Shown here: positions 1 through 15,000 of the stretch, piece after piece | Position numbering within the stretch: position 1 is the first letter of the stretch | How the letters are laid out: each line of letters opens with the position of its first letter | The notes under the pieces: generated by a model | Database searches by the model: none | What the model was told of the DNA's origin: nothing | What the model saw: the letters and a program-made list of their open reading frames with translations, nothing else | Origin: Clavelina lepadiformis | Lineage: Eukaryota; Chordata; Ascidiacea; Aplousobranchia; Clavelinidae | DNA length: 64,000 nucleotides | Assembly: GCF_947623445.1 (NCBI RefSeq) | Contig: NC_135243.1 | Coordinates: 21,894,479 to 21,958,478, forward strand | Direction: 5' to 3' | Program-made: the position numbers and the translations under genes

Positions 1-1
1 A

Positions 2-3000
2 CATGAAACCATGCTGGAAACACCAGAAAGAAGAGTCATTGAACGTGAACATTCCATCTCCGAAAGCCTTTCAGAAGTTGAAACGGCAGTAATCAAGCAA
101 ATAGCTGATGACGAAATGAAGGAAAATTCCATAAATTACATTGAAGGGTCTGAAACCATTGAGGATGGAAAAGATAAAGATAACATTGAAAGTGAAGATG
201 CCATTTTCATGTACATTTCAGAAGTTGAAACGGCAGTGACTGAGAAAAAAGCTGAAGAAGTATTGGAAATAAGCAACGCAACTTACATTGATGGGCTTGA
301 AACCATTGAGTATGTAAAAGAAGAAGCCAATATTGAAACTGAATATGCTATTTCCATGTACATTTCAGAAGTTGAAACTGCAGCAACTGAGGAAAAAGCT
401 GAAGAAGTATTGGAAATAAGCAACGCAACTTACATTGAAGGACCTGAAACCATTGAGTATATAAAAGAAGAAGCCAATATTGAAACTGAATATGCTATTT
501 TCATGTACATTTCAGAAGTTGATACGGCAGTGACTGAGAAAAAAGCTGAAGAAGTATTGGAAATAAGCACCGCAACTTACATTGAAGGACCTGAAACCAT
601 TGAGTATGTAAAAGAAGAAGCCAATATTGAAACTGAATATGCTATTTCCATGTACATTTCAGAAGTTGAAACCGCAGTGACTGAGAAAATAGCTGAAGAA
701 GTATTGGAAATAAGCACTGCAACTTACATTGATGAGCCTGAAACCATTGAGTATGTAAAAGAAGAAGCCAATATTGAAACTGAATATGCTATTTCCATGT
801 ACATTTCAGAAGTTGAAACGGCAGTGACTGAGAAAATAGCCGAAGAAGTATTGGAAATAAGCACCGCAACTTACATTGAAGGGCCTGAAACCATTGAGTA
901 TGTAAAAGAAGAAGCCAATATTGAAACTGAATATGCTATTTCCATGTACATTTCAGAAGTTGAAACCGCAATGACTGAGAAAAGAGCTGAAGAAGTATTG
1001 GAAATAAGCACCGAAACTTACATTGATGGGCCTGAAACCATTGAGTATATAAAAGAAGAAGCCAATATTGAAACTGAATATGCTATTTTCATGTACATTT
1101 CAGAAGTTGAAACGGCAGTGACTGAGAAAAGAGCTGAAGAAGTATTGGAAATAAGCACCGAAACTTACATTGAAGGGCCTGAAACCATTGAGTATATAAA
1201 AGAAGAAGCCAATATTGAAACTGAATATGCTATTTCCATGTACATTTCAGAAGTTGAAACGACAGTGATTGAGAAAAAAGATGAAGAAGTATTGGAAATA
1301 AGCACTGCAACTTACATTGAAGGGCCTGAAACCATTGAGTATGTAAAAGAAGAAGCAAACACTGAAACTGAATATGCTATTTCCATGTACATTTCAGAAG
1401 TTGAAACGGCAGCAACTGAGGAAATAGCTGAAGAAGTATTGGAAATAAGCACCGCAACTTACATTGAAGGGCTTGAAACCATTGAGTATGTAAAAGAAGA
1501 AGCCAATATTGAAACTGAATATGCAATTTCCATGTACATTTCAGAAGTTGAAACGGCAGTGACTGAGAAAAGAGCTGAAGAAGTATTGGAAATAAGCACC
1601 GCAACTTACATTGATGGGTCTGAAACCATTGAGTATGTAAAAGAAAAAGCCAATATTGAAACTGAATATGCTATTTCCATGTACGTTTCAGAAGTTGAAA
1701 CGGCAGTGACTGAGAAAAAAGCTGAAGAAGAATTGGAAATAAGCACCGCAACTTACATTGAAGGGCTTGAAACCATTGAGTATGTAAAAGAAGAAGCAAA
1801 CACTGAAACTGAATATGCTATTTCCATGTACATTTCAGAAGTTGAAACGGCAGCAACTGAGGAAAAAGCTGAAGAAGTATTGGAAATAAGCAACGCAACT
1901 TACATTGAAGGGCCTGAAACCATTGAGTATGTAAAAGAAGAAGCCAATATTGAAACTGAATATGCTATTTCCATGTACATTTCAGAAGTTGAAACCGCAG
2001 CAACTGAGGAAAGAGCTAAAGAAGTATTGGAAATAAGCACCGCAACTTACATTGAAGGGCTTGAAACCATTGAGTATGTAAAAGAAGAAGCAAATACTGA
2101 AACTGAATATGCTATTTCCATGTACATTTCAGAAGTTGAAACTGCAATGACTGAGAAAAGAGCTGAAGAAGTATTGGAAATAAGCAACGCAACTTACATT
2201 GAAGGACCTGAAACCATTGAGTATATAAAAGAAGAAGCCAATATTGAAACTGAATATGCTATTTCCATGTACGTTTCAGAAGTTGAAACGGCAGTGACTG
2301 AGAAAAAAGCTGAAGAAGAATTGGAAATAAGCACCGCAACTTACATTGAAGGGCTTGAAACCATTGAGTATGTAAAAGAAGAAGCAAACACTGAAACTGA
2401 ATATGCTATTTTCATGTACATTTCAGAAGTTGAAACGGCAGCAACTGAGGAAAAAGCTGAAGAAGTATTGGAAATAAGCAACGCAACTTACATTGAAGGG
2501 CCTGAAACCATTGAGTATGTAAAAGAAGAAGCCAATATTGAAACTGAATATGCTATTTCCATGTACATTTCAGAAGTTGAAACCGCAGTGACTGAGAAAA
2601 AAGCTGAAGAAGTATTGGAAATAAGCACCGCAACTTACATTGAAGGGCATGAAACCATTGAGTATGTAAAAGAAAAAGCCAATATTGAAACTGAATATGC
2701 TATTTCCATGTACGTTTCAGAAGTTGAAACGGCAGTGACTGAGAAAAAAGCTGAAGAAGAATTGGAAATAAGCACCGCAACTTACATTGAAGGACCTGAA
2801 ACCATTGAGTATATAAAAGAAGAAGCCAATATTGAAACTGAATATGCTATTTCCATGTACGTTTCAGAAGTTGAAACGGCAGTGACTGAGAAAAAAGCTG
2901 AAGAAGAATTGGAAATAAGCACCGCAACTTACATTGAAGGGCTTGAAACCATTGAGTATGTAAAAGAAGAAGCAAACACTGAAACTGAATATGCTATTTC

Positions 3001-6000
3001 CATGTACGTTTCAGAAGTTGAAACGGCAGTGACTGAGAAAAAAGCTGAAGAAGTATTGGAAATAAGCACCGCAACTTACATTGAAGGGCATGAAACCATT
3101 GAGTATGTAAAAGAAAAAGCCAATATTGAAACTGAATATGCTATTTCCATGTACATTTCAGAAGTTGAAACCGCAGTGACTGAGAAAATAGCTGAAGAAG
3201 TATTGGAAATAAGCATCGCAACTTACATTGAAGGGCCTGAAACCATTGAGTATGTAAAAGAAGAAGCCAATATTGAAACTGAATATGCTATTTCCATGTA
3301 CATTTCAGAAGTTGAAACGGCAGTAACTGAGAAAAGAGCTAAACAAGTATTGGAAATAAGCACCGCAACTTACATTGAAGGGCCTGAAACCATTGAGTAT
3401 GTAAAAGAAGAAGCCAATATTGAAACTGAATATGCTATTTCCATGTACGTTTCAGAAGTTGAAACGGCAGTGACTGAGAAAAAAGCTGAAGAAGTATTGG
3501 AAATAGGCATCGCAACTTACATTGAAGGACCTGAAACCATTGAGTATGTAAAAGAAGAAGCCAATATTGAAACTGAATATGCTATTTCCATGTACATTTC
3601 AGAAGTTGAAACCGCAGTGACTGAGAAAATAGCTGAAGAAGTATTGGAAATAAGCACCGCAACTTATATTGATGAGCCTGAAACCATTGAGTATGTAAAA
3701 GAAGAAGCCAATATTGAAACTGAATATGCTATTTCCATGTACATTTCAGAAGTTGAAACGGCAGTGACTGAGAAAAGAGCTAAAGAAGTATTGGAAATAA
3801 GCACCGCAACTTACATTGAAGGGATTGAAGTCATTGAGTATGTAAAAGAAGAAGCCAATATTGAAACTGAATATGCTATTTCCATGTACATTTCAGAAGT
3901 TGAAACCGCAATGACTGAGAAAAGAGCTGAAGAAGTATTGGAAATAAGCAACGCAACTTACATTGAAGGACCTGAAACCATTGAGTATATAAAAGAAGAA
4001 GCCAATATTGAAACTGAATATGCTATTTCCATGTACGTTTCAGAAGTTGAAACGGCAGTGACTGAGAAAAGAGCTGAAGAAGTATTGGAAATAAGCACCG
4101 CAACTTACATTGAAGGGCCTGAAACCATTGATTATGTAAATGAAGAAGCCAATATTGAAACTAAATATGCTATTTCCATGTACATTTCAGAAGTTGAAAC
4201 GGCAGTGACTGAGAAAAAAGCTGAAGAAGTATTGGAAATAAGCACCGCAACTTACATTGAAGGGCCTGAAAGCATTGAGTATATAAAAGAAGAAGCCAAT
4301 ATTGAAACTGAATATGCTATTTTCATGTACATTTCAGAAGTTGAAACTGCAGTGATTGAGAAAAAAGCTGAAGAAGTATTGGAAATAAGCACCGCAACTT
4401 ACATTGAAGGGCCTGAAACCATTGAGTATGTAAAAGAAGAAGCCAATATTGAAACTGAATATGCTATTTCCATGTACGTTTCAGAAGTTGAAACGGCAGT
4501 GACTGAGAAAAAAGCTGAAGAAGAATTGGAAATAAGCACCGCAACTTACATTGAAGGGCTTGAAACCATTGAGTATGTAAAAGAAGAAGCAAACACTGAA
4601 ACTGAATATGCTATTTCCATGTACGTTTCAGAAGTTGAAACGGCAGTGAATGAGAAAAAAGCTGAAGAAGTATTGGAAATAAGCACCGCAACTTACATTG
4701 AAGGGCATGAAACCATTGAGTATGTAAAAGAAAAAGCCAATATTGAAACTGAATATGCTATTTCCATGTACATTTCAGAAGTTGAAACCGCAGTGACTGA
4801 GAAAATAGCTGAAGAAGTATTGGAAATAAGCACCGCAACTTACATTGAAGGGCCTGAAACCATTGAGTATGTAAAAGAAGAAGCCAATATTGAAACTGAA
4901 TATGCTATTTCCATGTACATTTCAGAAGTTGAAACCGCAGTGACTGAGAAAATAGCTGAAGAAGTATTGGAAATAAGCACTGCAACTTACATTGAAGGGC
5001 CTGAAACCATTGAGTATGTAAAAGAAGAAGCCAATATTGAAACTGAATATGCTATTTCCATGTACGTTTCAGAAGTTGAAACGGCAGTGACTGAGAAAAA
5101 AGCTGAAGAAGTATTGGAAATAGGCATCGCAACTTACATTGAAGGACCTGAAACCATTGAGTATGTAAAAGAAGAAGCCAATATTGAAACTGAATATGCT
5201 ATTTCCATGTACGTTTCAGAAGTTGAAACCGCAGTGACTGAGAAAATAGCTGAAGAAGTATTGGAAATAAGCACCGCAACTTATATTGATGAGCCTGAAA
5301 CCATTGAGTATGTAAAAGAAGAAGCCAATATTGAAACTGAATATGCTATTTCCATGTACATTTCAGAAGTTGAAACGGAAGTGACTGAGAAAAGAGCTAA
5401 AGAAGTATTGGAAATAAGCACCGCAACTTACATTGAAGGGATTGAAGTCATTGAGTATGTAAAAGAAGAAGCCAATATTGAAACTGAATATGCTATTTCC
5501 ATGTACATTTCAGAAGTTGAAACCGCAATGACTGAGAAAAGAGCTGAAGAAGTATTGGAAATAAGCAACGCAACTTACATTGAAGGACCTGAAACCATTG
5601 AGTATATAAAAGAAGAAGCCAATATTGAAACTGAATATGCCATTTCCCTGTACATTTCAGAGGTTGAAACGGCATTAATTGATAAAAAAGCTGAAGAAGT
5701 ATTGGAAATAAGCACCGCAACTTACATTGAAGGGCCTGAAACCATTAAAGAAATAACAGAAAAAGATAATATTGAAACTGAAGATGCCATTTCCATGTAC
5801 ATTTCAGAAGTTAAATCGGCAGTAACTTATAAAGAAGCTGAAGAAGTAATGGAAATATGCACTGCAACTTACATTGAAGGGCCTGAACGTTTTGAGGAAA
5901 ATACAGAAAAAAATATTATTGAAACTGAACATGCTATTTCCATGTACATTTCAGAAGTTGAAATGACAATATCTGAGAAAAAGGCAGAAAATGCACTGGA

Positions 6001-9000
6001 AGCTGAAGAAGTATTGGAAATAAGCAACGCAACTTACATTGAAGGGCTTGAAACCATTGAGTATGTAAAAGAAGAAGCCAATATTGAAACTGAATATGCT
6101 ATTTCCATGTACATTTCAGAAGTTGAAATGGCAGTAACTGAGGAAAAATCTGAAGAAGTATTGGAAATAAGCACTGCAACTTACATTGAAGGGCCAGAAA
6201 CCATTGAGTATGTAAAAGAAGAAGCCAATATTGAAACTGAATATGCTATTTCCATGTACATTTCAGAAGTTGAAACGGCAGTAACTGAGGAAAAATCTGA
6301 AGAAGTATTGGAAATAAGCAACGCAACTTACATTGAAGGGCTTGAAACCATTGAGTATGTAAAAGAAGAAGCCAAAATTGAAACTGAACATGCCACTTCC
6401 ATGTACATTTCAGAAGTTGAAACGGCAGTAAATGAGGAAAAAGCTAAAAAAGTACTGGAAGAAAGCTCTGCAACTTACACTGAAGGTCTTAAAATCGCTG
6501 AGGAAATAACAGAAGACAATATTGAAAATGACGATGCCATTTCGATGTGCATTTCAGAAGTTAAATCGGCAGCAACAAAGCAAAAATTTTATGTAGTCAT
6601 TGGTGAAAATGATGTAATAAGCAATGCATACTATGAAGCCACTGAAAAAATGACATGGGAAAACACATTTAAGGTTGATGATTGCATTTCTCTATTCCTC
6701 TCTAAGGCTGAAGTAGAAGAAACAGATGGAACGTTCACTGACTCTGCTGTCTGCAACATTCCTTATGTTAATATATGTTTTGAACCTGATTCGTTAACAC
6801 AAAATTCTTCATGTCATGAAAAACTGCTTTTTGTATGGTTCTGTGATGAAGATTCAGAAGAAAGTTCAAGTCAAGATTGCAAGAATGAAAATTACACCAG
6901 CGACAATCAATTTATGATGTCAATGTGTTTTTGTGATGATGACGAAAAGCATGATGGATTTGAATGCACCAATAAAGAGTCTACAGTTTGCAATCAACAA
7001 CTTCTATCAATATTTTTTTGCAGCGATGATGAAAATGAAGATCAACATAAAAAAATAACTGAACTTCGTGCCAACAGCTACAAAGACTTAGATTTAATAC
7101 TTGAATGTGATGAAGACAGCAAAGCAGATATACAGTCCATACAAACGTATGATGAAGACAGTACAGGCCACTGGCAAATGCTTTCAATATGTTTCTGTGA
7201 TGAAGCTGGTGCAGTGGAGAAGTATACAGAAGTTACTAAGACATGCATGAGTAGTAATAAAAACATGGTTTGCACACACAGCAATGATGAGAAAATTGAA
7301 AAATTTTATATCAGAGAAGCTGAAGAAAAACCTGCCAAGTCTGACCAAACCGATATTGCAATACTTAAATCTGAAGTAGTAGGTCAACCTGAAACAAATT
7401 TTATGGAGCCTGATGACTGCAATAATGTTGATGATGACAACAAAAAAGCAGAAAAAATAACAATAAACAAAAAAATGGAAATATCGTCTACCATATGTGA
7501 GAGTGACGAAAAAGTTATATCTCAAACAACCAGAAATGAAGACAGGCACCAAGCCTTGATAGAAAGCAATGTCAAGGAAAGGTCAGTTATGCCCGAAAAA
7601 AGTGACAGTGATCTCACACACAACAATATTTGCTCTTTGCCAAAAGCATCACAATTGGTTGAGCATCAAGCTAAAACTGGTGAAACAACTGATATAATTC
7701 ACTTCACAGAACATGCAAAAACAGTAAACAATGATGACCAATGGAAGAAGGAAAATAAAGAAATTGACGCAGAGCCAAATTTTGAAGACAGACGACTCTC
7801 AATCGGAAGTGTTAAAGAATATGCTCAACAATGTTCCAGAAGAGCAAGCAACGTCATGCAAGAGGATAAGTCAATAACTGAAAAACATAGCAAGGAACAG
7901 CTGCAGGCCATTTTACAAACCACGAAAAGACGTCTTTCAAACAGGTTCCCAGATCCGATGATTGTAAAGAAATTCAATAAAACAGTATCTAGTGAGTTAG
8001 CAGACAACAATGTGACCTCTGATCCATCAGCTGCTGAAAACATGTTTGGTGTAACCGAGCAAGCTTTTGTAACGCAACCTGGTGATTTGTTTGTAAAAGA
8101 GGAAAATACCACTGACACGATAGAGTCTCTGACAGATAGTATATCAGAACTACAGGAAAATATTATTCCAGATGGTGATGAAATGGACCTAAGCATACAA
8201 GAAGTAAAAAGCAACGAAGAAACTGCATCATCATATATCTATGATGATAAAGAAACAATAGACATAGACGATGAGCAACAACTGACAACTATCAGAGAAG
8301 ATGACATACTCTCAGAAAGAAGATTGTCTGTCGGAAGTGTCAAAGAATCTAAACAAAAACTTGAAGCAAATTTGCAAACAACTCAGTGTGTAAACAGGCT
8401 AACCAAGGTGACTGAATCAAAGAAAACAAGTACCATTACATCTAAAATTGTTAAATCTCAGTTACAAAGCAGCCTAAATATTGCCAAAAAAAATCTTTCC
8501 GCAAAACAGGCAACAAATGTATGGATTGAAAAACCTGATACAAAACACCTGTCTACCCATGATTCAACTGTTGAGGTTAATCACCTTGTAACCTCAGCTT
8601 CACAAGATGTTCTTGAAAATATGCCAGTTTCTTATAACGTTCCAGATGATTTTGAAGAAACGCTGTCAGCCAGCACACCAAAGCATGAAACTCCAAATGT
8701 TGGTAAATTAGTTGCAATATGTGATGAGGATAAGGTTGCAATGTTGGATGAATTAAAAGAAGACCGTGTATATACTTACGGTACAGATACGGCCTACACC
8801 CAAGAGTCAGAAATCGTTGATTTTTCCACAAAAGATTATCTAAATGCTAATGGAACAGAAATTGAAGATGAACTAAGTTTTTATGACAAAGAGAACGACT
8901 TTTTAAGTGACAGCTCCACCAATATAAGCGAAAGAAGATTATCAATCGGAAGTGTTAAAGAATATGCTCAAAAAATCTCATCAACAGAGTTGAGCAGTAA

Positions 9001-12000
9001 TACCAGGGATAAAAATACAAAATCTGGTAACATCTTCAAAACCCAACTACAGGAAGCATTGCAGAATACGAGAAAGAGCTTTTCACATAAACAACCAATA
9101 AAAATTACCATTAAGAAAGGTCATGTGAAAAAAACTTCAATTTCTGATACAAGTGGGACACTCGCAAACACTACAATTTCAACGTCTCAACCGTATGATG
9201 GAAGCATAGCAGAAAAACTGACTACACATAAATCTGAAGAGATATTAATACATGTGCAAAATGTCGAAACAGAAGTTTCAGAAGAAGTCGCTGAAAACAC
9301 AACAGGAAAACAATTAACAAAATATCTTAAAGATGAGCCAACAACAAAAAGCTTGTATCTAGATTTTAATACTGTTGACCAAGTAGTTTCAACATCAACT
9401 CAAAAAGATGCTGTGGTTACAACAACGGAAGAAATATTCCAAGAAGACATTGATAAAAACGTTACAACATGCACTACAGCATATGACTCAATTTCAGATA
9501 TATCAGAAAATGACACTACTGATATCAAAGAAACTGTATATGCAAGTATGTCAAATATTGAAAACTTCACAATGTGCATTGCAGGATATGAACCAACATG
9601 TGATATAGCAGAAAACGACACAACTAACATTGAAGAAAGTGTTTCTGTAAGCATTTCAAATATTGAGACTTCAGCAACCAAGGAAACAATTGATGAAAAC
9701 ATTACAGTATGCATTGCAGGATACGACGAAACTGTAGATAGAGCTGAGAATGACACAGCTGACATTGAAGAAAGTGTTTCTGGAAGCATTTCAAACGTTA
9801 AAATTTCAGCAATGAAGGAAAATTTTGATGAAAAAATTGATGAAAACACAACAATATGCATTGCAGGAAATGAACCAACAGTCGATATATCAGAAAATGA
9901 CACAACTGACATCGAACTAACTGTTTCTGCAAGCATTTTAAATTTTGAAACTTCAGCAACTAAGGAAATATCCAATGAAAGAGTTGATGAAGACGTCACA
10001 ATATGCATTGCAGGTAGTGACCTTACTGCAGATATATTAGAAAATGACAACACTGACATTGAAGAATGTGTTTCGGCAAGCATTTCAAATGTTGAAGCTT
10101 CAGCAAACAACGAATTATCTGACAAAGAATTTGATGACGACATCACAATATGCATTGCAGGATATGAACAAGGAGTCGATATATCAGAAAAAGAAACTAC
10201 AGACATTGAAGAATATGTTTTTGCAAGTATTTCAAATGTTGAAACTTCAGCAACTAAGGAAATGTCAGACAAAGAAGTAGATGAAGATGTCACAATATTC
10301 ATTGCAGGATATGAACAAGAAGTCGATATATCGCAACATGACACAACTGACATTGAAGAATATGTTTCGGCAAGCATTTCAAATGTTGAAACTTCAGCAT
10401 CAAAGGAAATATCCGATGACAAAGTTGATGAAAATGCTAGAATATGCACTGCAAGAAATGAAGCAACAGTTGATATGAAGTTTGAAACGATCGCAATGGA
10501 AGAAGTGGTTGACACCAATTCTTGCATCCAGGATTGTCCATGCCATCAACACTTGATGTCAATTTGCTTGCACGACGATGAAACACAATGCAATCAAGAT
10601 GCTCTCAGTGATAAAAAGATTATTTGTGATCAAGGAACAATTTCAGTGTATGATTGTGATGATGATAAAAAAACAGGCTATAATTCAACGTTGTCTTCCA
10701 AGTCAGTCAATGGGCAAATGACATTAATATGTTTTTGTGACAATGATGAACATGAGACTGAAAAAGCAACAATTCAGTCTAAGCAGCTCAAGCCTTGCAA
10801 TGATGAGGTTATATCAATACATTTTTGTGACGAAGTTTCTCCAGTTGAAACAAGCTGTAGAACATTTACTTCAATATTTTTCTTTGAAGAAGATGAAATG
10901 AAAGAAACCAGTGTCAAGGCCAGACAACAATACACAACATGTGATCAGGAAATGGTTGTAATTAGTTTTTTTGATGACGATGAAAGTGAGGACAGTACTT
11001 CATATACCTGTGGACAATGTACAACCTGTCTTCATGTAACAATAATTATGGATGAGATCAAGGATGAAGTAGAAACCACTGCGATAGAACATTTGAAATC
11101 TGATGCTGGTATCACACAGGAACAGATTTCTGAACCAAAAACAACACAAACTGAAATACTTGACCAAAGTACTTCAGGTGTCCTTGAAAAAAGTTCTCAA
11201 TTTATTGTAAATGACAAAAAAAAAGACAAACTTACAGAAAAATTAACAGTGGATCTTGCTAAAGAAGCTTCAGTGTACATTCGACATGATGGCTCAACAA
11301 CAAAAGTGGAAAAAGAGGAACTTATAGACATTAACGAGGCTGTGTCATTATACATCACTCAAGACGAAACAAAAATTGAGATGGCAAAACAGGGGGAAGT
11401 GGACTTTGAAGACTCAGCATCACTATCTGTTGAACAACGCAGACCTTCAAGAGAACGGTCGGAAGATTCAGATGACGTCAAAAAGGTGCTAATATTTGTG
11501 CCACAGGAAAAAACAGCAACACCCCTAGGCCAGGGCGAAAATTATGTGGATGAAATGGTTTCGATATATATTACAAAAGAAACAACAATGGAAATGGCAG
11601 ATCTAAGCACAAGATATATAAAAGAAGTGGATACGAAATATATTACAACTGAGGACACAGCATTACAGCTGGAAAAATTTGAAACGACATATACTGAAAA
11701 ACCAGCAGTGACAAATGTCACACGAGATAAGGAAAAAATTGAAAGTGCAGCACAAGATTTGACCAACAATGAAGACCAAGTTTCAAACTACACCTCAGAA
11801 AAACTGTCTGAAGAAAAGGTTACAACTCTAAGCGAACAGCATGAGACAATAATAGATCAAGTTTCCAAGGAAACCGTCTCAATTTTTAATCAACAAGATG
11901 AAACAACAAACGAGCAAAAATCAAACACTGTGTTGGTAGAAGGCACAGCAACGTACACTGAAGGACATGAACCAACTGAAAAATTAACGGAAGTAGACTC

Positions 12001-15000
12001 TATGAAAGTTGGAGATATTGTTTCCATATCAGAAGTTGAAACACAAGCAGTGGAGCAAAAATATGACGATTGGGAGGACGAAAGTGTTGCAATACACATT
12101 GAAAGAAATGAGACCACTGAAGAAATAACAGAAAACGAATTTCATGAAATTGAAAATGTTATTTTGCAATATAATTCAAAAGTTGAAACAAAAGCAGTCA
12201 AGCAGGATTATGATGAATTGGGGGACAAAAGTGTTGCAATACACATTGAAAGAAATGAGACCACTGAAGAAATAACAGAAAACGAATTTCATGAAATTGA
12301 AAATGTTATTTTGCAATATAATTCAGAAGTTGAAACAAAAGCAGTCAAGCAGAATTATGATGATTTGGGGGTTGAAAGTGTTACAATACACATTGAAGGA
12401 CATGAAATTACTGAAGAAATAACAGAAGATGAATTTCATGAAGTTGAAAATGTTATTTTGCAATATAATTCAGAAGTTGAAACAAAAGCAGTCAAGCAGA
12501 ATTACGACGATCTGGAGGACGAAAGTGTTGCAATACACATTGAAGGACATGAAATCACTGAAGAAATAATAGAAGAAGAATTTCATGAAGTTGAAAATGT
12601 TATTTTGCAATATAATTCAGAAGTTGAAACAGAAGCAGTCAAGCAGAATTATGATGATTTGGATGACGAAAGTGTTGCAATACACATTGAAGGACATGAA
12701 ATTACTGAAGAAATAACAGAAGATGAATTTCATGAAGTTGAAAATGTTATTTTGCAGTATTATTCAGAAGTTGAAACACAAGCAGTCAAGCAGAATTATG
12801 ATGATTTGGATGACGAAAGTGTTGCAATACACATTGAAGGACATGAAATTACTGAAGAAATAACAGAAGATGAATTTCATGAAGTTGAAAATGTTATTTT
12901 GCAGTATTATTCAGAAGTTGAAACACAAGCAGTCAAGCAGAATTATGATGATTTGGAGGACAAAAGTGTTGCAATATACATTGAAGGACATGAAATCACA
13001 GAAGAAATAATAGAAGAAGAATTTCATGAAGTTAAAAATGTTATTTTGCAATATAATTCAGAAGTTGAAACACAAGCAGTCGAGCAGAATTATGATGATC
13101 TGGAGGACGAAAGTGTTGCAATATACATTGAAGGACATGAAATTACTGAAGAAATAACAGAAGATGAATTTCATGAAGTTGAAAATGTTATTTTGCAGTA
13201 TTATTCAGAAGTTGAAACACAAGCAGTCAAGCAGAATTATGATGATTTGGATGACGAAAGTGTTGCAATACACATTGAAGGACATGAAATCACTGAAGAA
13301 ATAACAGAAGATGAATTTCATGAAGTTGAAAATGTTATTTTGCAATATAATTCAGAAGTTGAAACAAAAGCAGTCAAGCAGAATTACGATGATCTGGAGG
13401 ACGAAAGTGTTGCAATATACATTGAAGGACATGAAATCACAGAAGAAATAATAGAAGAAGAATTTCATGAAGTTAAAAATGTTATTTTGCAATATAATTC
13501 AGAAGTTGAAACACAAGCAGTCGAGCAGAATTATGATGATCTGGAGGACGAAAGTGTTGCAATATACATTGAAGGACATGAAATTACTGAAGAAATAACA
13601 GAAGATGAATTTCATGAAATTGAAAATGTTATTTTGCAATATAATTCAGAAGTTGAAACACAAGCAGTCAAGCAGAATTACGATGATCTGGAGGACGAAA
13701 GTGTTGCAATATACATTGAAGGACATGAAATCACTGAAGAAATAACAGAAGAAGAATTTCATGAAGTTGAAAATGTTATTTTGCAATATAATTCAGAAGT
13801 TGAAACACAAGCAGTCAAGCAGGATTATGATGATCTGGAGGACGAAAGTGTTGCAATATACATTGAAGGACATGAAATCACTGAAGAAATAACAGAAGAA
13901 GAATTTCATGAAGTTGAAAATGTTATTTTGCAATATAATTCAGAAGTTGAAACACAAGCAGTCAAGCAGGATTATGATGATCTGGAGGACGAAAGTGTTG
14001 CAATATACATTGAAGGACATGAAATCACTGAAGAAATAATAGAAGAAGAATTTCATGAAGTTGAAAATGTTATTTTGCAATATAATTCAGAAGTTGAAAC
14101 ACAAGCAGTCAAGCAGAATTACGACGATCTGGAGGACGAAAGTGTTGCAATATACATTGAAGGACATAAAATCACTGAAGAAATAATAGAAGAAGAATTT
14201 CATGAAGTTGAAAATGTTATTTTGCAATATAATTCAGAAGTTGAAACACAAGCAGTCAAGCAGGATTATGATGATCTGGAGGACGAAAGTGTTGCAATAC
14301 ACATTGAAGGACATAAAAACACTAAACAAATAACAGAAAACGACTCTGTTGAAGTTACAAATGCTATTTTTAAGTATAATTCAGAAGTTGAAACAGTAAC
14401 AGAAGAGAAAAACTCATATGATATCGTTGAAGAAAGCACAACCTTGTACATCGAAGGACAGGACACCACTGAAGAAACATCTGATGAAACAACTGCATTT
14501 ATTTGTGCAACAGAAAATACAAATGCAACACATATCACAGAACAAAGCAAAATAGTCGATGAACAGATTGAGACGGAGTTCATTTTTGGTGAAAGAAGGC
14601 TTTCAGTGGGAAGTGTTCGAGAATACACTAAAATAGTAGAACCTACTGCCGAAAACATAACAGGGCACAAGAGCATAGGCAACATAATTAAGCACACTAG
14701 CGCATCAACTACAACTTCTGTTAAGGGACAAGTCCAAAGTAGATTGAGAGAAATGAGACAACGGTTACTAAACAAGCAAAATGTTTCAGTAAGACTGAAG
14801 AGAACCAGTGCAGCAGGATCATCTTCTACTGCTTGCAAACAATATGATGTTACCAGTATTTCTTCAACAACGCCACTGGAAATGACAAAAGTGGAAGAAG
14901 AAGTTACGAAAACTTGCAAAGCAGTTGAATTGGTAAGCATACCTGATGATATGACCAAAGAAGCAATTGCTAACAAAGATATAGTTAATACAATGGAACA

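Noticed and set aside
261..5706. 147-bp unit as a nucleosome-phasing device
   Set aside because: The length equals 49 codons and there is no linker length; nothing in base composition suggests phasing beyond the coding repeat.
9400..10527. Minus-strand open frame of 375 codons opposite array 2
   Set aside because: It is the antisense shadow of a repetitive coding region; its Ser/Val-rich periodicity mirrors the 49-residue repeat on the plus strand and it has no independent domain.
14266..14976. Minus-strand open frame of 236 codons
   Set aside because: Antisense of the end of array 3 and the following module; hydrophobic look comes from reverse-reading Glu/Asn-rich codons.
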